Below, piece after piece: positions 16,715 through 25,233 of a stretch of DNA of 64,000 nt. A program made the translations under genes and the position numbers. The stretch covers positions 71,088 through 135,087 of the forward strand of contig DASYAV010000120.1 in NCBI GenBank assembly GCA_036501145.1, read 5' to 3'. The stretch is from PALSA-505 sp036501145. Its GTDB lineage: Bacteria; Actinomycetota; Actinomycetes; Streptosporangiales; Streptosporangiaceae. Position 1 is the stretch's first letter; each line of letters begins with the position of its first letter. The notes under the pieces are model-generated. The model did not search any database, was not told the origin of the DNA, and saw only the letters and a list, made by a program, of their open reading frames with translations.

Positions 16715-18553
16715 TCAGGAGTAGAGCGCCTCGATGTCGGCGGCGCACTCCTTGGCCACCACGCTGCGGCGCAGCTTGAGGGACGGGGTGAGCTGGCCGC
16801 CGGCCTCGGTGAAGTCGGTGCCGAGCACCCCAAACCGGCGGATCGCCTCGGCCCGGGACACCGCCTTGTTCGCGTCGTCCACCGCCTGCTGGACGTCGGC
16901 CAGCAGGTCCGGGTCCTCGCGCAGGTCCGCGGGCGCCGTGCCAGCCGGCTTGCCGTGCTGCTGGAGCCAGTGCGGCAGCATCTCCTCATCCAGCGTCACC
17001 AGCGCGGCCACGTAGGGCCGGTTGTCGCCGACGACCATGCACTGGCTGACCAGCGGGTGGGCGCGCAGCCGGTCCTCGAGCACGGCGGGGGAGACGTTCT
17101 TGCCGCCGGCCGTCACGATCAGCTCCTTCTTCCGGCCGGTGATCTGCAGGAAGCCCTCGTCGTCGAGCGAGCCGATATCGCCGGTGCGGATCCAGCCGTC
17201 TGCGTCCAGGGTGTCCTTGGTCGCCGCCTCGTTCTGCCAGTAGCCGGGGAACGCCATCGGGCCGGTGATCAGGATCTCGCCGTCGTCGGCGATCCGCACG
17301 CTGGCGCCGGGCAGCGGCATCCCCACCGTGCCGATCTTGTTGCGGCTGGGCCGGTTCACCGTGGCCGCCGCGGTGAGCTCGGTCATCCCGTAGCCCTCCA
17401 GCACGGTGATGCCGGCGCCGCGGAAGAAGTGGCCCAACCGTTCGCCGAGCGCGGCGCCGCCGGACACCGCGTACTGCACCCGTCCGCCGACCGCGTGCCG
17501 CAGCTTGCCGTACACCAGCCGGTCGAACAGGCGGTGCCGCAGGGTGAGCCCGGTGCCCGGCCCGGCCTGGCCGCGGGCCTTGTCGTCCAGCGCCCGGCTG
17601 TAGGCGATCGCGGTGTCCGTGGCGGCCTGGAAGATCCGGCTCTTCACCGGGCTCTGCGAGGCCTGCTGCTGTGCGGTGTTGAAGACCTTCTCGAACACCC
17701 GCGGCACGGCCAGGATGAACGTCGGCTGGAAGCTGCCGAGGTCGGGCACCAGGTTCGCGATGACGGGGGTGTGCCCGAGCACCACCCCGGCCTCCAGGCA
17801 GCCCACCTGGATGATCCGGGCGAACGCGTGCGCCAGCGGCAGGAACAGCAGCGTCGAACCGTCCTGCATGCCGAAGATCTCCGGCATCGCCCCCTCCACC
17901 GCGTTGCGCACGTCGGAGAGCAGGTTGGCGTGGGTGAGCTGGCAGCCCTTCGGCCGGCCGGTGGTGCCCGAGGTGTAGATGATCGTCGCGGCGTCGGCCG
18001 CGGCCACGCTCTTGCGCTGCTCCGCCACCTGCTCGTCGCTGACCACCACGGCGCGGTCGGCCAGCGCACGCAGCGGCTCGTCGGCGGCGGAGTCTCCCTC
18101 GATCCGCCAGGTCATCTCCAGGGTGGGCAGCTGGGCGCGGACCGAGGCGATCGTGGTCTCGTGCGCGGCGGTCTCCGCGAACACGGCGCGCGCCCCGGAG
18201 TTGCCGATGATCCACTCGACCTGCTCGGCGGACGACGTCTCGTAGATCGGCACGGTCACCGCGCCGGCCGACCAGATCGCGTAGTCGGTCAGCGTCCACT
18301 CATACCGGGTCCGGGACATGATGGCGACCCGGTCGCCGGCCTTGATCCCCGCCGCGATCAGCCCTTTGGCCAGCGACATGACCTCGTCGCGGAACTCGCG
18401 TGCGGTGACATCCCGCCAGCCGCCGTCGTCCCCGTCGGCCTTGCGCCGGATGATGACCGCGTCCGGCTCGTCGGCCGCCCGGCGGAAGACCATGTCCGAC
18501 AGGTTGGCCGACGCCGGGATGTCCACCAGGGCTGGGGTGCTGTACTCGCGCAC
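16715..18553 (-). CDS. Long-chain acyl-CoA synthetase, AMP-forming
   Basis: 612 residues of the ANL superfamily. Visible: the P-loop YTSGTTGRPKG, EGYGMTE of motif A5, GWIRTGD with the adenylate-binding Asp, and GRKKELIVTAGGKNVSP near the hinge and catalytic Lys region. Activates fatty acids to acyl-CoA for lipid synthesis or degradation. GTG at 18553 is chosen because GAGGAGGC lies just upstream; an ATG at 18595 is in frame but has no ribosome site. Divergent from the metallophosphoesterase. Confidence 0.93.
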   Translation of the reverse strand: MREYSTPALVDIPASANLSDMVFRRAADEPDAVIIRRKADGDDGGWRDVTAREFRDEVMSLAKGLIAAGIKAGDRVAIMSRTRYEWTLTDYAIWSAGAVTVPIYETSSAEQVEWIIGNSGARAVFAETAAHETTIASVRAQLPTLEMTWRIEGDSAADEPLRALADRAVVVSDEQVAEQRKSVAAADAATIIYTSGTTGRPKGCQLTHANLLSDVRNAVEGAMPEIFGMQDGSTLLFLPLAHAFARIIQVGCLEAGVVLGHTPVIANLVPDLGSFQPTFILAVPRVFEKVFNTAQQQASQSPVKSRIFQAATDTAIAYSRALDDKARGQAGPGTGLTLRHRLFDRLVYGKLRHAVGGRVQYAVSGGAALGERLGHFFRGAGITVLEGYGMTELTAAATVNRPSRNKIGTVGMPLPGASVRIADDGEILITGPMAFPGYWQNEAATKDTLDADGWIRTGDIGSLDDEGFLQITGRKKELIVTAGGKNVSPAVLEDRLRAHPLVSQCMVVGDNRPYVAALVTLDEEMLPHWLQQHGKPAGTAPADLREDPDLLADVQQAVDDANKAVSRAEAIRRFGVLGTDFTEAGGQLTPSLKLRRSVVAKECAADIEALYS

Positions 18554-18679
18554 GTCGCCTCCTCGCGATGTTCCTGGCACCGACGCTACCGCCATCGGCT
18601 ACCGGTGGGTAGCACCGCCGGGGCCCGGCCGGCCCACGGGCCAGGGGATACCTCCCATCTCAGGCTTAAGGTGACATTG

Positions 18680-19447
18680 ATGCGAGTCCACGTGGTCAGC
18701 GACGTACACGGCCGGGCGGACGCCCTGGCCCGGGCGGGTGACGGCGTGGACGCGGTCATCTGCCTCGGCGACCTGCTGGCGTTCCTGGACTATGCCGACA
18801 GCGGCAACGGGATTTTCGCCGAGCTGTTCGGGGCGCAACGGGCCAGCGAGCTGATCGCGCTGCGCCTGGCGCAGCGGTTCGACGAGGCGCGCGCCTTCTC
18901 CCGGCGGCTGCTGGCCGGCCTGGACGGGGATCCGGGCCGCCACTTCCGGGCGGCGGCCGCCCGGCAGTACAAGGCGCTGTTCGCCGCGCTGCCCGAGCCC
19001 GCCTACCTGACCTACGGCAACGTGGACCTGCCGGATCTGTGGGCGGCCAGCCTGCGGCCGGGGCACCGCGTTCTCGACGGCGAGCGCGCAGAACTCGGCG
19101 GGTGGACGTTCGGGTTCGTCGGTGGCGGGCTGCGTTCCCGGTACCACACCCCGTACGAGATCGACGACGATGCCTACGAGGCCAAGCTGGCCGCGGTCGG
19201 CGAGGTGGACGTGCTGTGCACCCACATCCCACCGGCCGTGCCCGAGTTGCTTTACGACACGGTGGCCCGCCGGATGGAGCGCGGCGGCGAGATGCTGCTC
19301 GAGGCGATCAGGCGGACCCAGCCCAGGCTGGCCCTGTTCGGGCACGTGCACCAGCCGCTCGCCCAGCGGGTCCGGATCGGCCGGACCGAATGCGTCAACG
19401 TCGGCCACTTCGCCGGCACCGGCACCCCGTACCTGCTCGAGTGGTAG
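18680..19447 (+). CDS. Calcineurin-like metallophosphoesterase
   Basis: 255 residues. Metal-binding motifs in order: SDVHG (D8, H10), CLGDL, TYGNVD, CTHIPP and FGHVHQP. The usual GNHD is GNVD here, so the His that assists catalysis is absent while the metal-binding Asn remains; activity may be altered. An insert between the GD and GN motifs (about 38-110) is helical and unusually long. Product and substrate unknown. Followed 84 bases later by the SRPBCC gene. Confidence 0.82.
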   Translation: MRVHVVSDVHGRADALARAGDGVDAVICLGDLLAFLDYADSGNGIFAELFGAQRASELIALRLAQRFDEARAFSRRLLAGLDGDPGRHFRAAAARQYKALFAALPEPAYLTYGNVDLPDLWAASLRPGHRVLDGERAELGGWTFGFVGGGLRSRYHTPYEIDDDAYEAKLAAVGEVDVLCTHIPPAVPELLYDTVARRMERGGEMLLEAIRRTQPRLALFGHVHQPLAQRVRIGRTECVNVGHFAGTGTPYLLEW

Positions 19448-19531
19448 CAAGCACCCGTCTGACCTGCGTGAGCATCATTTGTGTTACCGCAAGCATCTCG
19501 AGTAGTGCCGCGATGGCGGTACGCTCCGAAC

Positions 19532-19993
19532 ATGGGCAGCAGCACCACGTCGAGCATCACCGTGGCCGCGCCGAGGACCGAGGTCATGGACGTGATCGCG
19601 GACTTTCCCGCGTATCCGCAGTGGGCGGCCGCGCTGCGCTCCGCCGAGGTGCTGGAAACCGCGCCTGGCGGACGGGCCAGCAAGGTGCGGTTCACCCTCG
19701 ACGCCGGGGTGATCAAGGACAGCTACGTGCTGGCCTACACCTGGGACGGCGACCATCAGGTCAGCTGGCGGCTGGCCGAGGCGGGCGCGGTGGTTACCGA
19801 GATGACCGGCGGGTACCTCTTGTCCGACGCCGGTGGCGGCGCCGAGGTGGGTTACGAACTGACGGTGGATGTGCGGATCCCGCTGCCGGGACTGCTCAAG
19901 CGCAAAGCGGAGAAAATGATCATCGATACCGCCCTGAAGGGACTCAAGGCACGGGCCGAGTCCCTCAGTGACGATTCAGGAGGCGCCAGGTGA
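19532..19993 (+). CDS. SRPBCC (START-like) lipid/polyketide-binding protein
   Basis: 153 residues with the helix-grip pattern: SSTTSSITVAAPRTEVMDVI, then IADFPAYPQWAAAL, a central TLDAGVIKDSYVLAYTWDG and a C-terminal amphipathic helix. Such proteins bind hydrophobic ligands, including coenzyme Q-like and polyketide compounds. The stop overlaps the next GTG start by four bases. TACGCT (19520-19525) lies 12 bases before the ATG, consistent with a leaderless transcript. Confidence 0.8.
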   Translation: MGSSTTSSITVAAPRTEVMDVIADFPAYPQWAAALRSAEVLETAPGGRASKVRFTLDAGVIKDSYVLAYTWDGDHQVSWRLAEAGAVVTEMTGGYLLSDAGGGAEVGYELTVDVRIPLPGLLKRKAEKMIIDTALKGLKARAESLSDDSGGAR

Positions 19994-20607
19994 CCGAGGA
20001 CGACAGGGCGCCGCGTCGCGACCCGGTCTATGAGTTCCAGCGCTGGCTCATGCGCAACGGCGCGAAGAGCGTAGGGCGGGAACTCAAGGGCACGGTGAGC
20101 CGGACCTTCCGCGGCAACCGCCCGGAGCCCGGTGACGTGTGGGACACCGCGACCAGCGAGCCGCCGCCCAACGTGGGCGAGGCTCCGGAGTGCGCCTGGT
20201 GCCCGGTGTGCCGGGCCGCCCGGCGATTCCGCGACTCCGGGCCCGGCCTGGCCTCGCATGTGGCCGGCGCCGGGGACGCACTGCTGTCGGTGGCCCAGGA
20301 CACGCTGTCCGCGTTCGAGGCCACCCTGTCGGCCCGGGCGCCATCCGGGCAGAAGTCGCCGGCGGGCACCGGCTGGCCGGGTGAGCCGGCCGGCCGCCCG
20401 GAGGGCACGGCCAGCATTACTGCGTGGGCCACCTCCACCGAGCCGCCGCCCGCGCCGGTCGCCGTCACCGAGCCGCCGCCCGTGGCACCACCTCCCGCAG
20501 AGGCCGAGCCAGCAACCGCGGGGCCGGCCACGGCCGGGGTTACGGAGACCGGGTCCGCGGGGAGCGGGCCTTCGGGGGCGGAATCCGGGCCGGCGGACGG
20601 CACCTAG
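19990..20607 (+). CDS. Pro-rich protein with CxxC motif, upstream of glucokinase
   Basis: 205 residues with a GTG start overlapping the preceding stop. The N-terminal half contains PECAWCPVCRAARRF, a CxxC-x-CxxC-like cluster suggesting a small metal site, then a helix (ASHVAGAGDALLSVAQDTL). The second half is Pro/Ala/Glu-rich with repeated EPPP units and probably disordered. It occupies the place of the small gene found just upstream of the ROK glucokinase gene in Streptomyces, but I cannot claim homology by eye. Confidence 0.7.
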   Translation: MTEDDRAPRRDPVYEFQRWLMRNGAKSVGRELKGTVSRTFRGNRPEPGDVWDTATSEPPPNVGEAPECAWCPVCRAARRFRDSGPGLASHVAGAGDALLSVAQDTLSAFEATLSARAPSGQKSPAGTGWPGEPAGRPEGTASITAWATSTEPPPAPVAVTEPPPVAPPPAEAEPATAGPATAGVTETGSAGSGPSGAESGPADGT

Positions 20608-20616
20608 GCACCGCGG

Positions 20617-21648
20617 ATGGCTCTGACCATCGGGCTTGACGTCGGTGGCACCAAGGTCGCGGCGGGGGTAGTGGACAACCGCGGCCGGATCCTCGAGAAG
20701 CTGCGGCGGTCCACGCCTGCCGCCGACCCCGAGCACACCGCCCAGGTGATCGCCACGGTGATCACCGAGCTGTCCAGCCGTCATCCGGTGAAGGCGGTGG
20801 GACTCGGCGCGGCCGGCTTCGTGGACGAGACGGGCGCTTCGGTGATGTTCGCGCCCAACCTCGCCTGGCGCGACGAGCCGCTGAAGAAGCGGGTGGAAGA
20901 CCTGGTCGGCCTGCCCGTCACCGTGGAGAACGACGCCAACGCCATCGTCTGGGCCGAGGTCAGGTTCGGCGCCGCCCGCGGCTACCGGGACGTGGTGATG
21001 CTCGCCATCGGCACCGGGATCGGCGGCGGCCTGGTGCTGGACGGCCAGTTGCACCGCGGCCGCTGGGGCATGGCCGGCGAGCCGGGCCACTACCGGGTGG
21101 TGCCGGACGGCCGCCTGTGCGGCTGCGGCAACCGCGGCTGCTTCGAGCAGTACGCGAGCGGCAGCGCGCTGGTCGCGGAGGCCCGCGAATTCGCCCGGCG
21201 CAGGCCGCAGGGCGCTATCCGGCTGCTTCAGCTGGGCGGCGGCAGCGCGGAGGGAATCGGCGGCCCGCAGATCACCCAGGCCGCCCAGGAGGGCGACCCG
21301 GCCGCGCTGGACTGCTTCCAGACCGTGGGCGGCTGGCTCGGCCAGGGCATGGCCGACCTGGCCGCGATCCTGGACCCGGGCTGCTTCGTGATCGGCGGCG
21401 GCGTGTCCGAGGCCGGTGAGCTGCTGCTCGGGCCGGCCCGGGCCTCGTTCGAGCGGGCGCTCACCGGGCACGGCCACCGGGCCGCCGCGGACATCAGGCT
21501 GGCGCGGTTCGGTGCGGACGCCGGGCTGCTGGGTGCGGCCGACCTGGCCCGCAAGGCGCTGACCAGACGCCCGGCGCGGATCAGGGCACGGCGCGCGCCG
21601 GACTACGGCATGGATCTGAGCGCGGCCCGCCTCAGGTCCGTGCGCTGA
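20617..21648 (+). CDS. glk: ROK-family glucokinase
   Basis: 343 residues. ATP-binding GLDVGGTKVAAGVV at the N terminus, sugar-binding ENDANA and GTGIGGG, the EPGHYRVVPDG segment with the zinc-ligand His, and CGCGNRGCFEQYASG, the ROK zinc site and second signature. Phosphorylates glucose; in actinomycetes this enzyme is also linked to carbon catabolite repression. Last gene of a run with the SRPBCC and CxxC genes. The C terminus carries about 25 basic residues beyond the usual fold. Confidence 0.94.
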   Translation: MALTIGLDVGGTKVAAGVVDNRGRILEKLRRSTPAADPEHTAQVIATVITELSSRHPVKAVGLGAAGFVDETGASVMFAPNLAWRDEPLKKRVEDLVGLPVTVENDANAIVWAEVRFGAARGYRDVVMLAIGTGIGGGLVLDGQLHRGRWGMAGEPGHYRVVPDGRLCGCGNRGCFEQYASGSALVAEAREFARRRPQGAIRLLQLGGGSAEGIGGPQITQAAQEGDPAALDCFQTVGGWLGQGMADLAAILDPGCFVIGGGVSEAGELLLGPARASFERALTGHGHRAAADIRLARFGADAGLLGAADLARKALTRRPARIRARRAPDYGMDLSAARLRSVR

Positions 21649-21684
21649 CCTGCCACCCGGCCCAGCCCGGCGCGGGACGACGGG

Positions 21685-22659
21685 TCAGACCACCGCACCG
21701 TCGTCGGGGCCGGAGTCCTGGTCCGGTGGTTCCTGCCGCAGCACCAGAACGGTGAAGCCGCCGACGAAGGCGGCGATGGCCAGGAACAGCGCCCACCCCG
21801 GCACCGACCAGCCGGCCAGCGTGGCCACCAGCAGGTAGCCCGGCCCGCCGAACAGTCCCGTCCAGGCCGCCTTCGCGCCCGGGGCCAGCGTGGGCAACGG
21901 CGGGGGCGGCGGGGGCGTGTAGTGCTCCTCCGCCTCGTCTTCGCCGGGTGGGCTCCATGATCTCGGAGCGGCCGGGGACGGCAGGTCGAGCGGCCGGTGC
22001 CCGGGCAGCACGAACCGTCTGTCCGGCGCCGGCCCGCCGTCCGGCAGCAGACCGGTGCCCGCCGGGCCCTCGCCCGGTGCGTCCTCGCCGGCCACCGCCG
22101 GGTCGCCCGCCGATGGCCAGCGGGGGCTCTGGCTGGTGGTGGTCCCGTCCGCGTCCGCGGGCGACCAGGCCCCGTCGGTGTCGGCCGAGGGCCACGGCCC
22201 GTCGGTGTCCGCCGAAGGCCAGGCCGCGTCGGTGTCCGCCGAGGGCCAGGGCCCGCTGTCCCGCGCGCCGCTGCTCAGCGCGTCGTCGTCCCGCGTGCCG
22301 CCGTCACCCGGGCCACTCTCGCCCAGGCCGCGGCGCTCACCGGGGCCGCGCTCACCTGGGCCATCCTCGCCCAGGTTGCAGCGCTCACCAAGGCCGTGCC
22401 GCTCACCCGGGCCGCGATCGCCAAATCGCCGCCCACCGGGATCCTCGGGTGGAGCCGCCCGGTCACCCGGGCCCGGACCTGGCCGCGGACCGTTCTCACC
22501 GTCCGGGGCGGGCAGGCCCAGGTTCTCCCGGTCCGGCCATGGCACAGGGGCGTCCGGTGAACCGGCCGGTGCGTCAAAACGGCCGATCAGATCCAGCCAC
22601 ACGGCCTCTTCGTCGTTGCCACCGCCGCGGGCTGCTGGTTCACCGTTGCCGTCGGTCAC
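21685..22659 (-). CDS. Membrane protein with repeated WPSADTDG region
   Basis: 324 residues. The first 245 are hydrophilic and low complexity: Gly/Pro/Glu-rich stretches with GxGER repeats, then four copies of a W(P/S)xADTDG-like unit near residue 140-175. Two transmembrane helices form the C terminus (about 272-312, LLVATLAGWSVPGWALFLAI and then IAAFVGGFTVLVL). The short helical-hairpin tail resembles small actinobacterial membrane proteins; the disordered part would face the cytoplasm or exterior depending on topology. Function unknown. Confidence 0.65.
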   Translation of the reverse strand: MTDGNGEPAARGGGNDEEAVWLDLIGRFDAPAGSPDAPVPWPDRENLGLPAPDGENGPRPGPGPGDRAAPPEDPGGRRFGDRGPGERHGLGERCNLGEDGPGERGPGERRGLGESGPGDGGTRDDDALSSGARDSGPWPSADTDAAWPSADTDGPWPSADTDGAWSPADADGTTTSQSPRWPSAGDPAVAGEDAPGEGPAGTGLLPDGGPAPDRRFVLPGHRPLDLPSPAAPRSWSPPGEDEAEEHYTPPPPPPLPTLAPGAKAAWTGLFGGPGYLLVATLAGWSVPGWALFLAIAAFVGGFTVLVLRQEPPDQDSGPDDGAVV

Positions 22660-22704
22660 TCTGTCGCGCTCACCCTCTTTGTCACTGTACGGGCAGACTC
22701 GGCC

Positions 22705-23463
22705 TCATCTCTCCAGCACGGCACTGTGTGCCCGGACAAATTCCAGACTGCCCGCAAATATCTCATCCGCGTCGTTGTCCAGGGTGGCCACGTGATAGCT
22801 GTTCGCGCAATCCCGTACGGTGAGCAATCCGTCCGGGAGCCCGTCGCGTAGCACCTGCAGGCTGGCCGGGCCCACCACGTGATCCTCGGTGCTGCGGTAC
22901 ACCACCACCGGCTGGCTGATCTGGCCCAGGCCGTCGCGGGTGGCCCGCCACAGCCGGGGCAGCGTCGCCGCCGCCTTCACCGGCACCCGGTCGTAGGCCA
23001 GCTCACGCACCCCCTCGGCCTTGATGTCGCTCGCGACGCCCTTGAGTGAGGGCACCACCAGCTTCAGCGCCGGCGCCAGCCAGAACAGCTTGGTGTCCGG
23101 GGCGAGCGACGGGTTGACCAGCATCAGCCCGCGCACCGCGGCCGGGGACAGCTCGGCGATCCGCAGCGCGAGGCAGCCACCCATGGACAGCCCCATCAGG
23201 AACACCTCGTCGGTCTTCCCGCGCAATTCCTCGAACGCGCGGGCGTCCTCGGCGTACCAGTCGCCGGACCGGGTGCGGTTCATCTCCTGCCAGGTCGTGC
23301 CGTGCCCGGGCAGCCGGGGCAGCGACACGGTCAGCCCGGCCCCGGCCAGGAACTCCGCCCACGGCCGCAGCGAGTGCGGTGACCCGGTAAACCCGTGGCA
23401 CAGCAGCACCCCCACGCGCCCGCCGTCATGCTCGAAGGGCTCCGCGCCCGGCAGCACCGTCAT
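22705..23463 (-). CDS. Alpha/beta hydrolase, carboxylesterase or lipase type
   Basis: 252 residues. Nucleophile elbow GLSMGG, early LCHGFTGSPHSLRPWAEFL with the oxyanion-hole region, LPRLPGHGTTWQEM, and acid/His near the C terminus in STEDHVV and SYHVATLDND. The pattern matches thermostable carboxylesterase/monoacylglycerol lipase-like enzymes, which prefer short-chain esters. ATG at 23463 chosen over an upstream ATG at 23496 because MTVLPG begins the conserved fold. Divergent from plsC. Confidence 0.88.
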   Translation of the reverse strand: MTVLPGAEPFEHDGGRVGVLLCHGFTGSPHSLRPWAEFLAGAGLTVSLPRLPGHGTTWQEMNRTRSGDWYAEDARAFEELRGKTDEVFLMGLSMGGCLALRIAELSPAAVRGLMLVNPSLAPDTKLFWLAPALKLVVPSLKGVASDIKAEGVRELAYDRVPVKAAATLPRLWRATRDGLGQISQPVVVYRSTEDHVVGPASLQVLRDGLPDGLLTVRDCANSYHVATLDNDADEIFAGSLEFVRAHSAVLER

Positions 23464-23546
23464 CGCCCGCCCCTCCCGTCCGGTTGACTCCAGCATCGCC
23501 CATGTCCGCCGGCCTGGTGCGTGATTCGCCGGCCACGTGCGAATAT

Positions 23547-24416
23547 ATGGGCGTGTTCTACTGGGTCCTGAAGGCAGTGCTCTACCCCATCCTGCGGGTG
23601 GTTTTCCGGCCCTGGGCCGAGGGAACGGACAACGTCCCGCGCGAGGGGCCGGCCATCATCGCGAGCAACCACCTGTCGTTTTCCGACCACTTCTTCGGCC
23701 CGCTGCTGCTGCCCCGGCAGGTCTTCTACCTGGGCAAGGCCGAGTACTTCACCGGCCGCGGGCTGAAGGGGCTGATCAGCAAGGCGTTCTTCCGCGGGGT
23801 GGGCACGATCCCGGTGGACCGGTCCGGCGGCGACGCGGCCGAACGGGCGCTGCAGACCGGGCTGCGGGCGCTGGCCGGTGGCAACCTGCTCGGCATCTAC
23901 CCGGAGGGCACCCGGACCCCGGACGGCCGGCTCTACCGCGGCAAGACCGGCGTGGCCAGGCTGGCCCTGGAGTCGCACGCCCCGGTCATCCCGTGCGCGA
24001 TGGTGAACACGTTCCAGTTGCAGCCGCCCGGCACGATCATTCCGAAACTCAGGTTCCGGCCCGGTGTGCGGTACGGCAAGCCGCTCGACTTCTCCCGCTA
24101 CTACGGCCTGGAATCGGACCGGATGGTGCAGCGCGCCGTCACCGACGAGATCATGTACGCGCTGATGGCTCTGGCCGACCAGGAGTACGTGGACGTCTAC
24201 GCCGCCGACGCGAAGGCCGCCATCAAAGCCGCGGCCAAGGCCAACGGTTCCACCCACCCGCGCCCGCACCCGCACCTGCACCTGCCGCGCCGCGGCGGCA
24301 ACGACGTCACCGGCGAAGACACCGGCACCGCCGAAGGCACGGTCACCGGCGAAGGCACCGGCACCGGCGAAGGCACGGTCACTGGCAACGACACCGCCAA
24401 CCGCCAGTCCGGCTAA
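23547..24416 (+). CDS. 1-acyl-glycerol-3-phosphate acyltransferase (PlsC family)
   Basis: 289 residues. Motif I NHLSFSD (H and D four apart), motif II around RGVGTIPVDR, motif III YPEGTRTPDG and motif IV VIPCAMV. Makes phosphatidic acid or a related acyl transfer at the membrane. A short N-terminal hydrophobic segment anchors it. The last 60 residues are anomalous: HPRPHPHLHL followed by Thr/Gly/Glu repeats of the TGEGTGT kind. ATG at 23547 has no visible Shine-Dalgarno. Confidence 0.88.
   Translation: MGVFYWVLKAVLYPILRVVFRPWAEGTDNVPREGPAIIASNHLSFSDHFFGPLLLPRQVFYLGKAEYFTGRGLKGLISKAFFRGVGTIPVDRSGGDAAERALQTGLRALAGGNLLGIYPEGTRTPDGRLYRGKTGVARLALESHAPVIPCAMVNTFQLQPPGTIIPKLRFRPGVRYGKPLDFSRYYGLESDRMVQRAVTDEIMYALMALADQEYVDVYAADAKAAIKAAAKANGSTHPRPHPHLHLPRRGGNDVTGEDTGTAEGTVTGEGTGTGEGTVTGNDTANRQSG
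24300..24400 (+). repeat. Tandem GGCGAAGGCAC-type repeat at the end of plsC
   Basis: Imperfect repeats around CACCGGCGAAGGCACC encode the Thr/Gly/Glu tail of the acyltransferase. Such tracts are prone to length change by slippage. Confidence 0.6.
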
Positions 24417-24430
24417 ACCCGGCCGCCCCG

Positions 24431-25189
24431 TCACTCGCCAGCGTCGCCGGCCGTGCCGGGAAGCTGCCAGCGGTGCTGCGCGTCGTAACGCGGCTTGAGG
24501 AGCCGGCGGTAGACCAGGTGCACCGGGGCCGGCATCTCACCGAGAACCGCGCCCGCGTCCCGGTCGCTGGCCTGGTCGAGAATCCAGGCGAGGAAGACGG
24601 GCCGCTCCCGCGCCGAACGCCGGGTTCGTTCCGTGCGCAGGAACGCGCGCCACTGCGCCTCGGTCATGTGCTGCTCGATGAGCGGCAGCACCTCCCGCTC
24701 CTCGTGCGCCAGGTGGTCGAGCAGCACCGCCGACAGTGCGTCCACCGGTTCGGCCAGCCCTCCGCCGCCGCGGATCGCGGCGTCCACGGCGGCCAGCGCG
24801 GCCGGGAGATGCTGGTGCTCTTCCACCATCGCGTCCACCGAGGCCAGTTCGCCGGCGTCGGACAGCTCGCCGCGCAGCACCGGCCACAGGTCGTCGTCCT
24901 CGGCGGAGTGGTGGTTCTCGAGCTGGGCCCGGAACTCATCCCACCCGGTCAGCACGGTCCGCGGCGCCGCGGCGCCGTCGAGCTGCCCGGCCACGTCTTT
25001 CAGCCGTGACAGGTCGCGGCGCAGCGCGGCGTGCAGCGCGCGCATGAACGCGATGTCCGCCGGTGCGTCCGGCTCGCCCTGATTGCGGCGGGCCCGCAGC
25101 CGGGTCACGCCCACGGCAGCCACCCCCGCCCCGGCGGCCACGGCGACCACCCAGCGGCCGCGCTTAGCGTGCTTGCCCGCCACCTTCAC
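24431..25189 (-). CDS. Hemerythrin/HHE-domain protein with N-terminal anchor
   Basis: 252 residues. A hydrophobic segment (about 12-30) follows KRGRW, so it is probably membrane-anchored. The HHE region has metal-ligand candidates in LHAALRRDL, NHHSAEDDDLWP, VEEHQHL and LLDHLAHEEREVLP, the spacing expected for a di-iron four-helix bundle. Hemerythrin domains bind oxygen or nitric oxide and can repair iron centres. Convergent with plsC. Confidence 0.85.
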   Translation of the reverse strand: MKVAGKHAKRGRWVVAVAAGAGVAAVGVTRLRARRNQGEPDAPADIAFMRALHAALRRDLSRLKDVAGQLDGAAAPRTVLTGWDEFRAQLENHHSAEDDDLWPVLRGELSDAGELASVDAMVEEHQHLPAALAAVDAAIRGGGGLAEPVDALSAVLLDHLAHEEREVLPLIEQHMTEAQWRAFLRTERTRRSARERPVFLAWILDQASDRDAGAVLGEMPAPVHLVYRRLLKPRYDAQHRWQLPGTAGDAGE

Positions 25190-25233
25190 CTCCGGAAACG
25201 AATTCCGGCATCGACCTAGATCACACTACGCCG

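Noticed and set aside
16955..18679. Upstream part of a long plus-strand frame reaching the phosphoesterase
   Set aside because: It is antisense to the acyl-CoA synthetase; only the part from 18680 shows protein motifs.
24300..24400. CRISPR-like repeat array
   Set aside because: Units are short, contiguous and in frame with plsC; no spacers.
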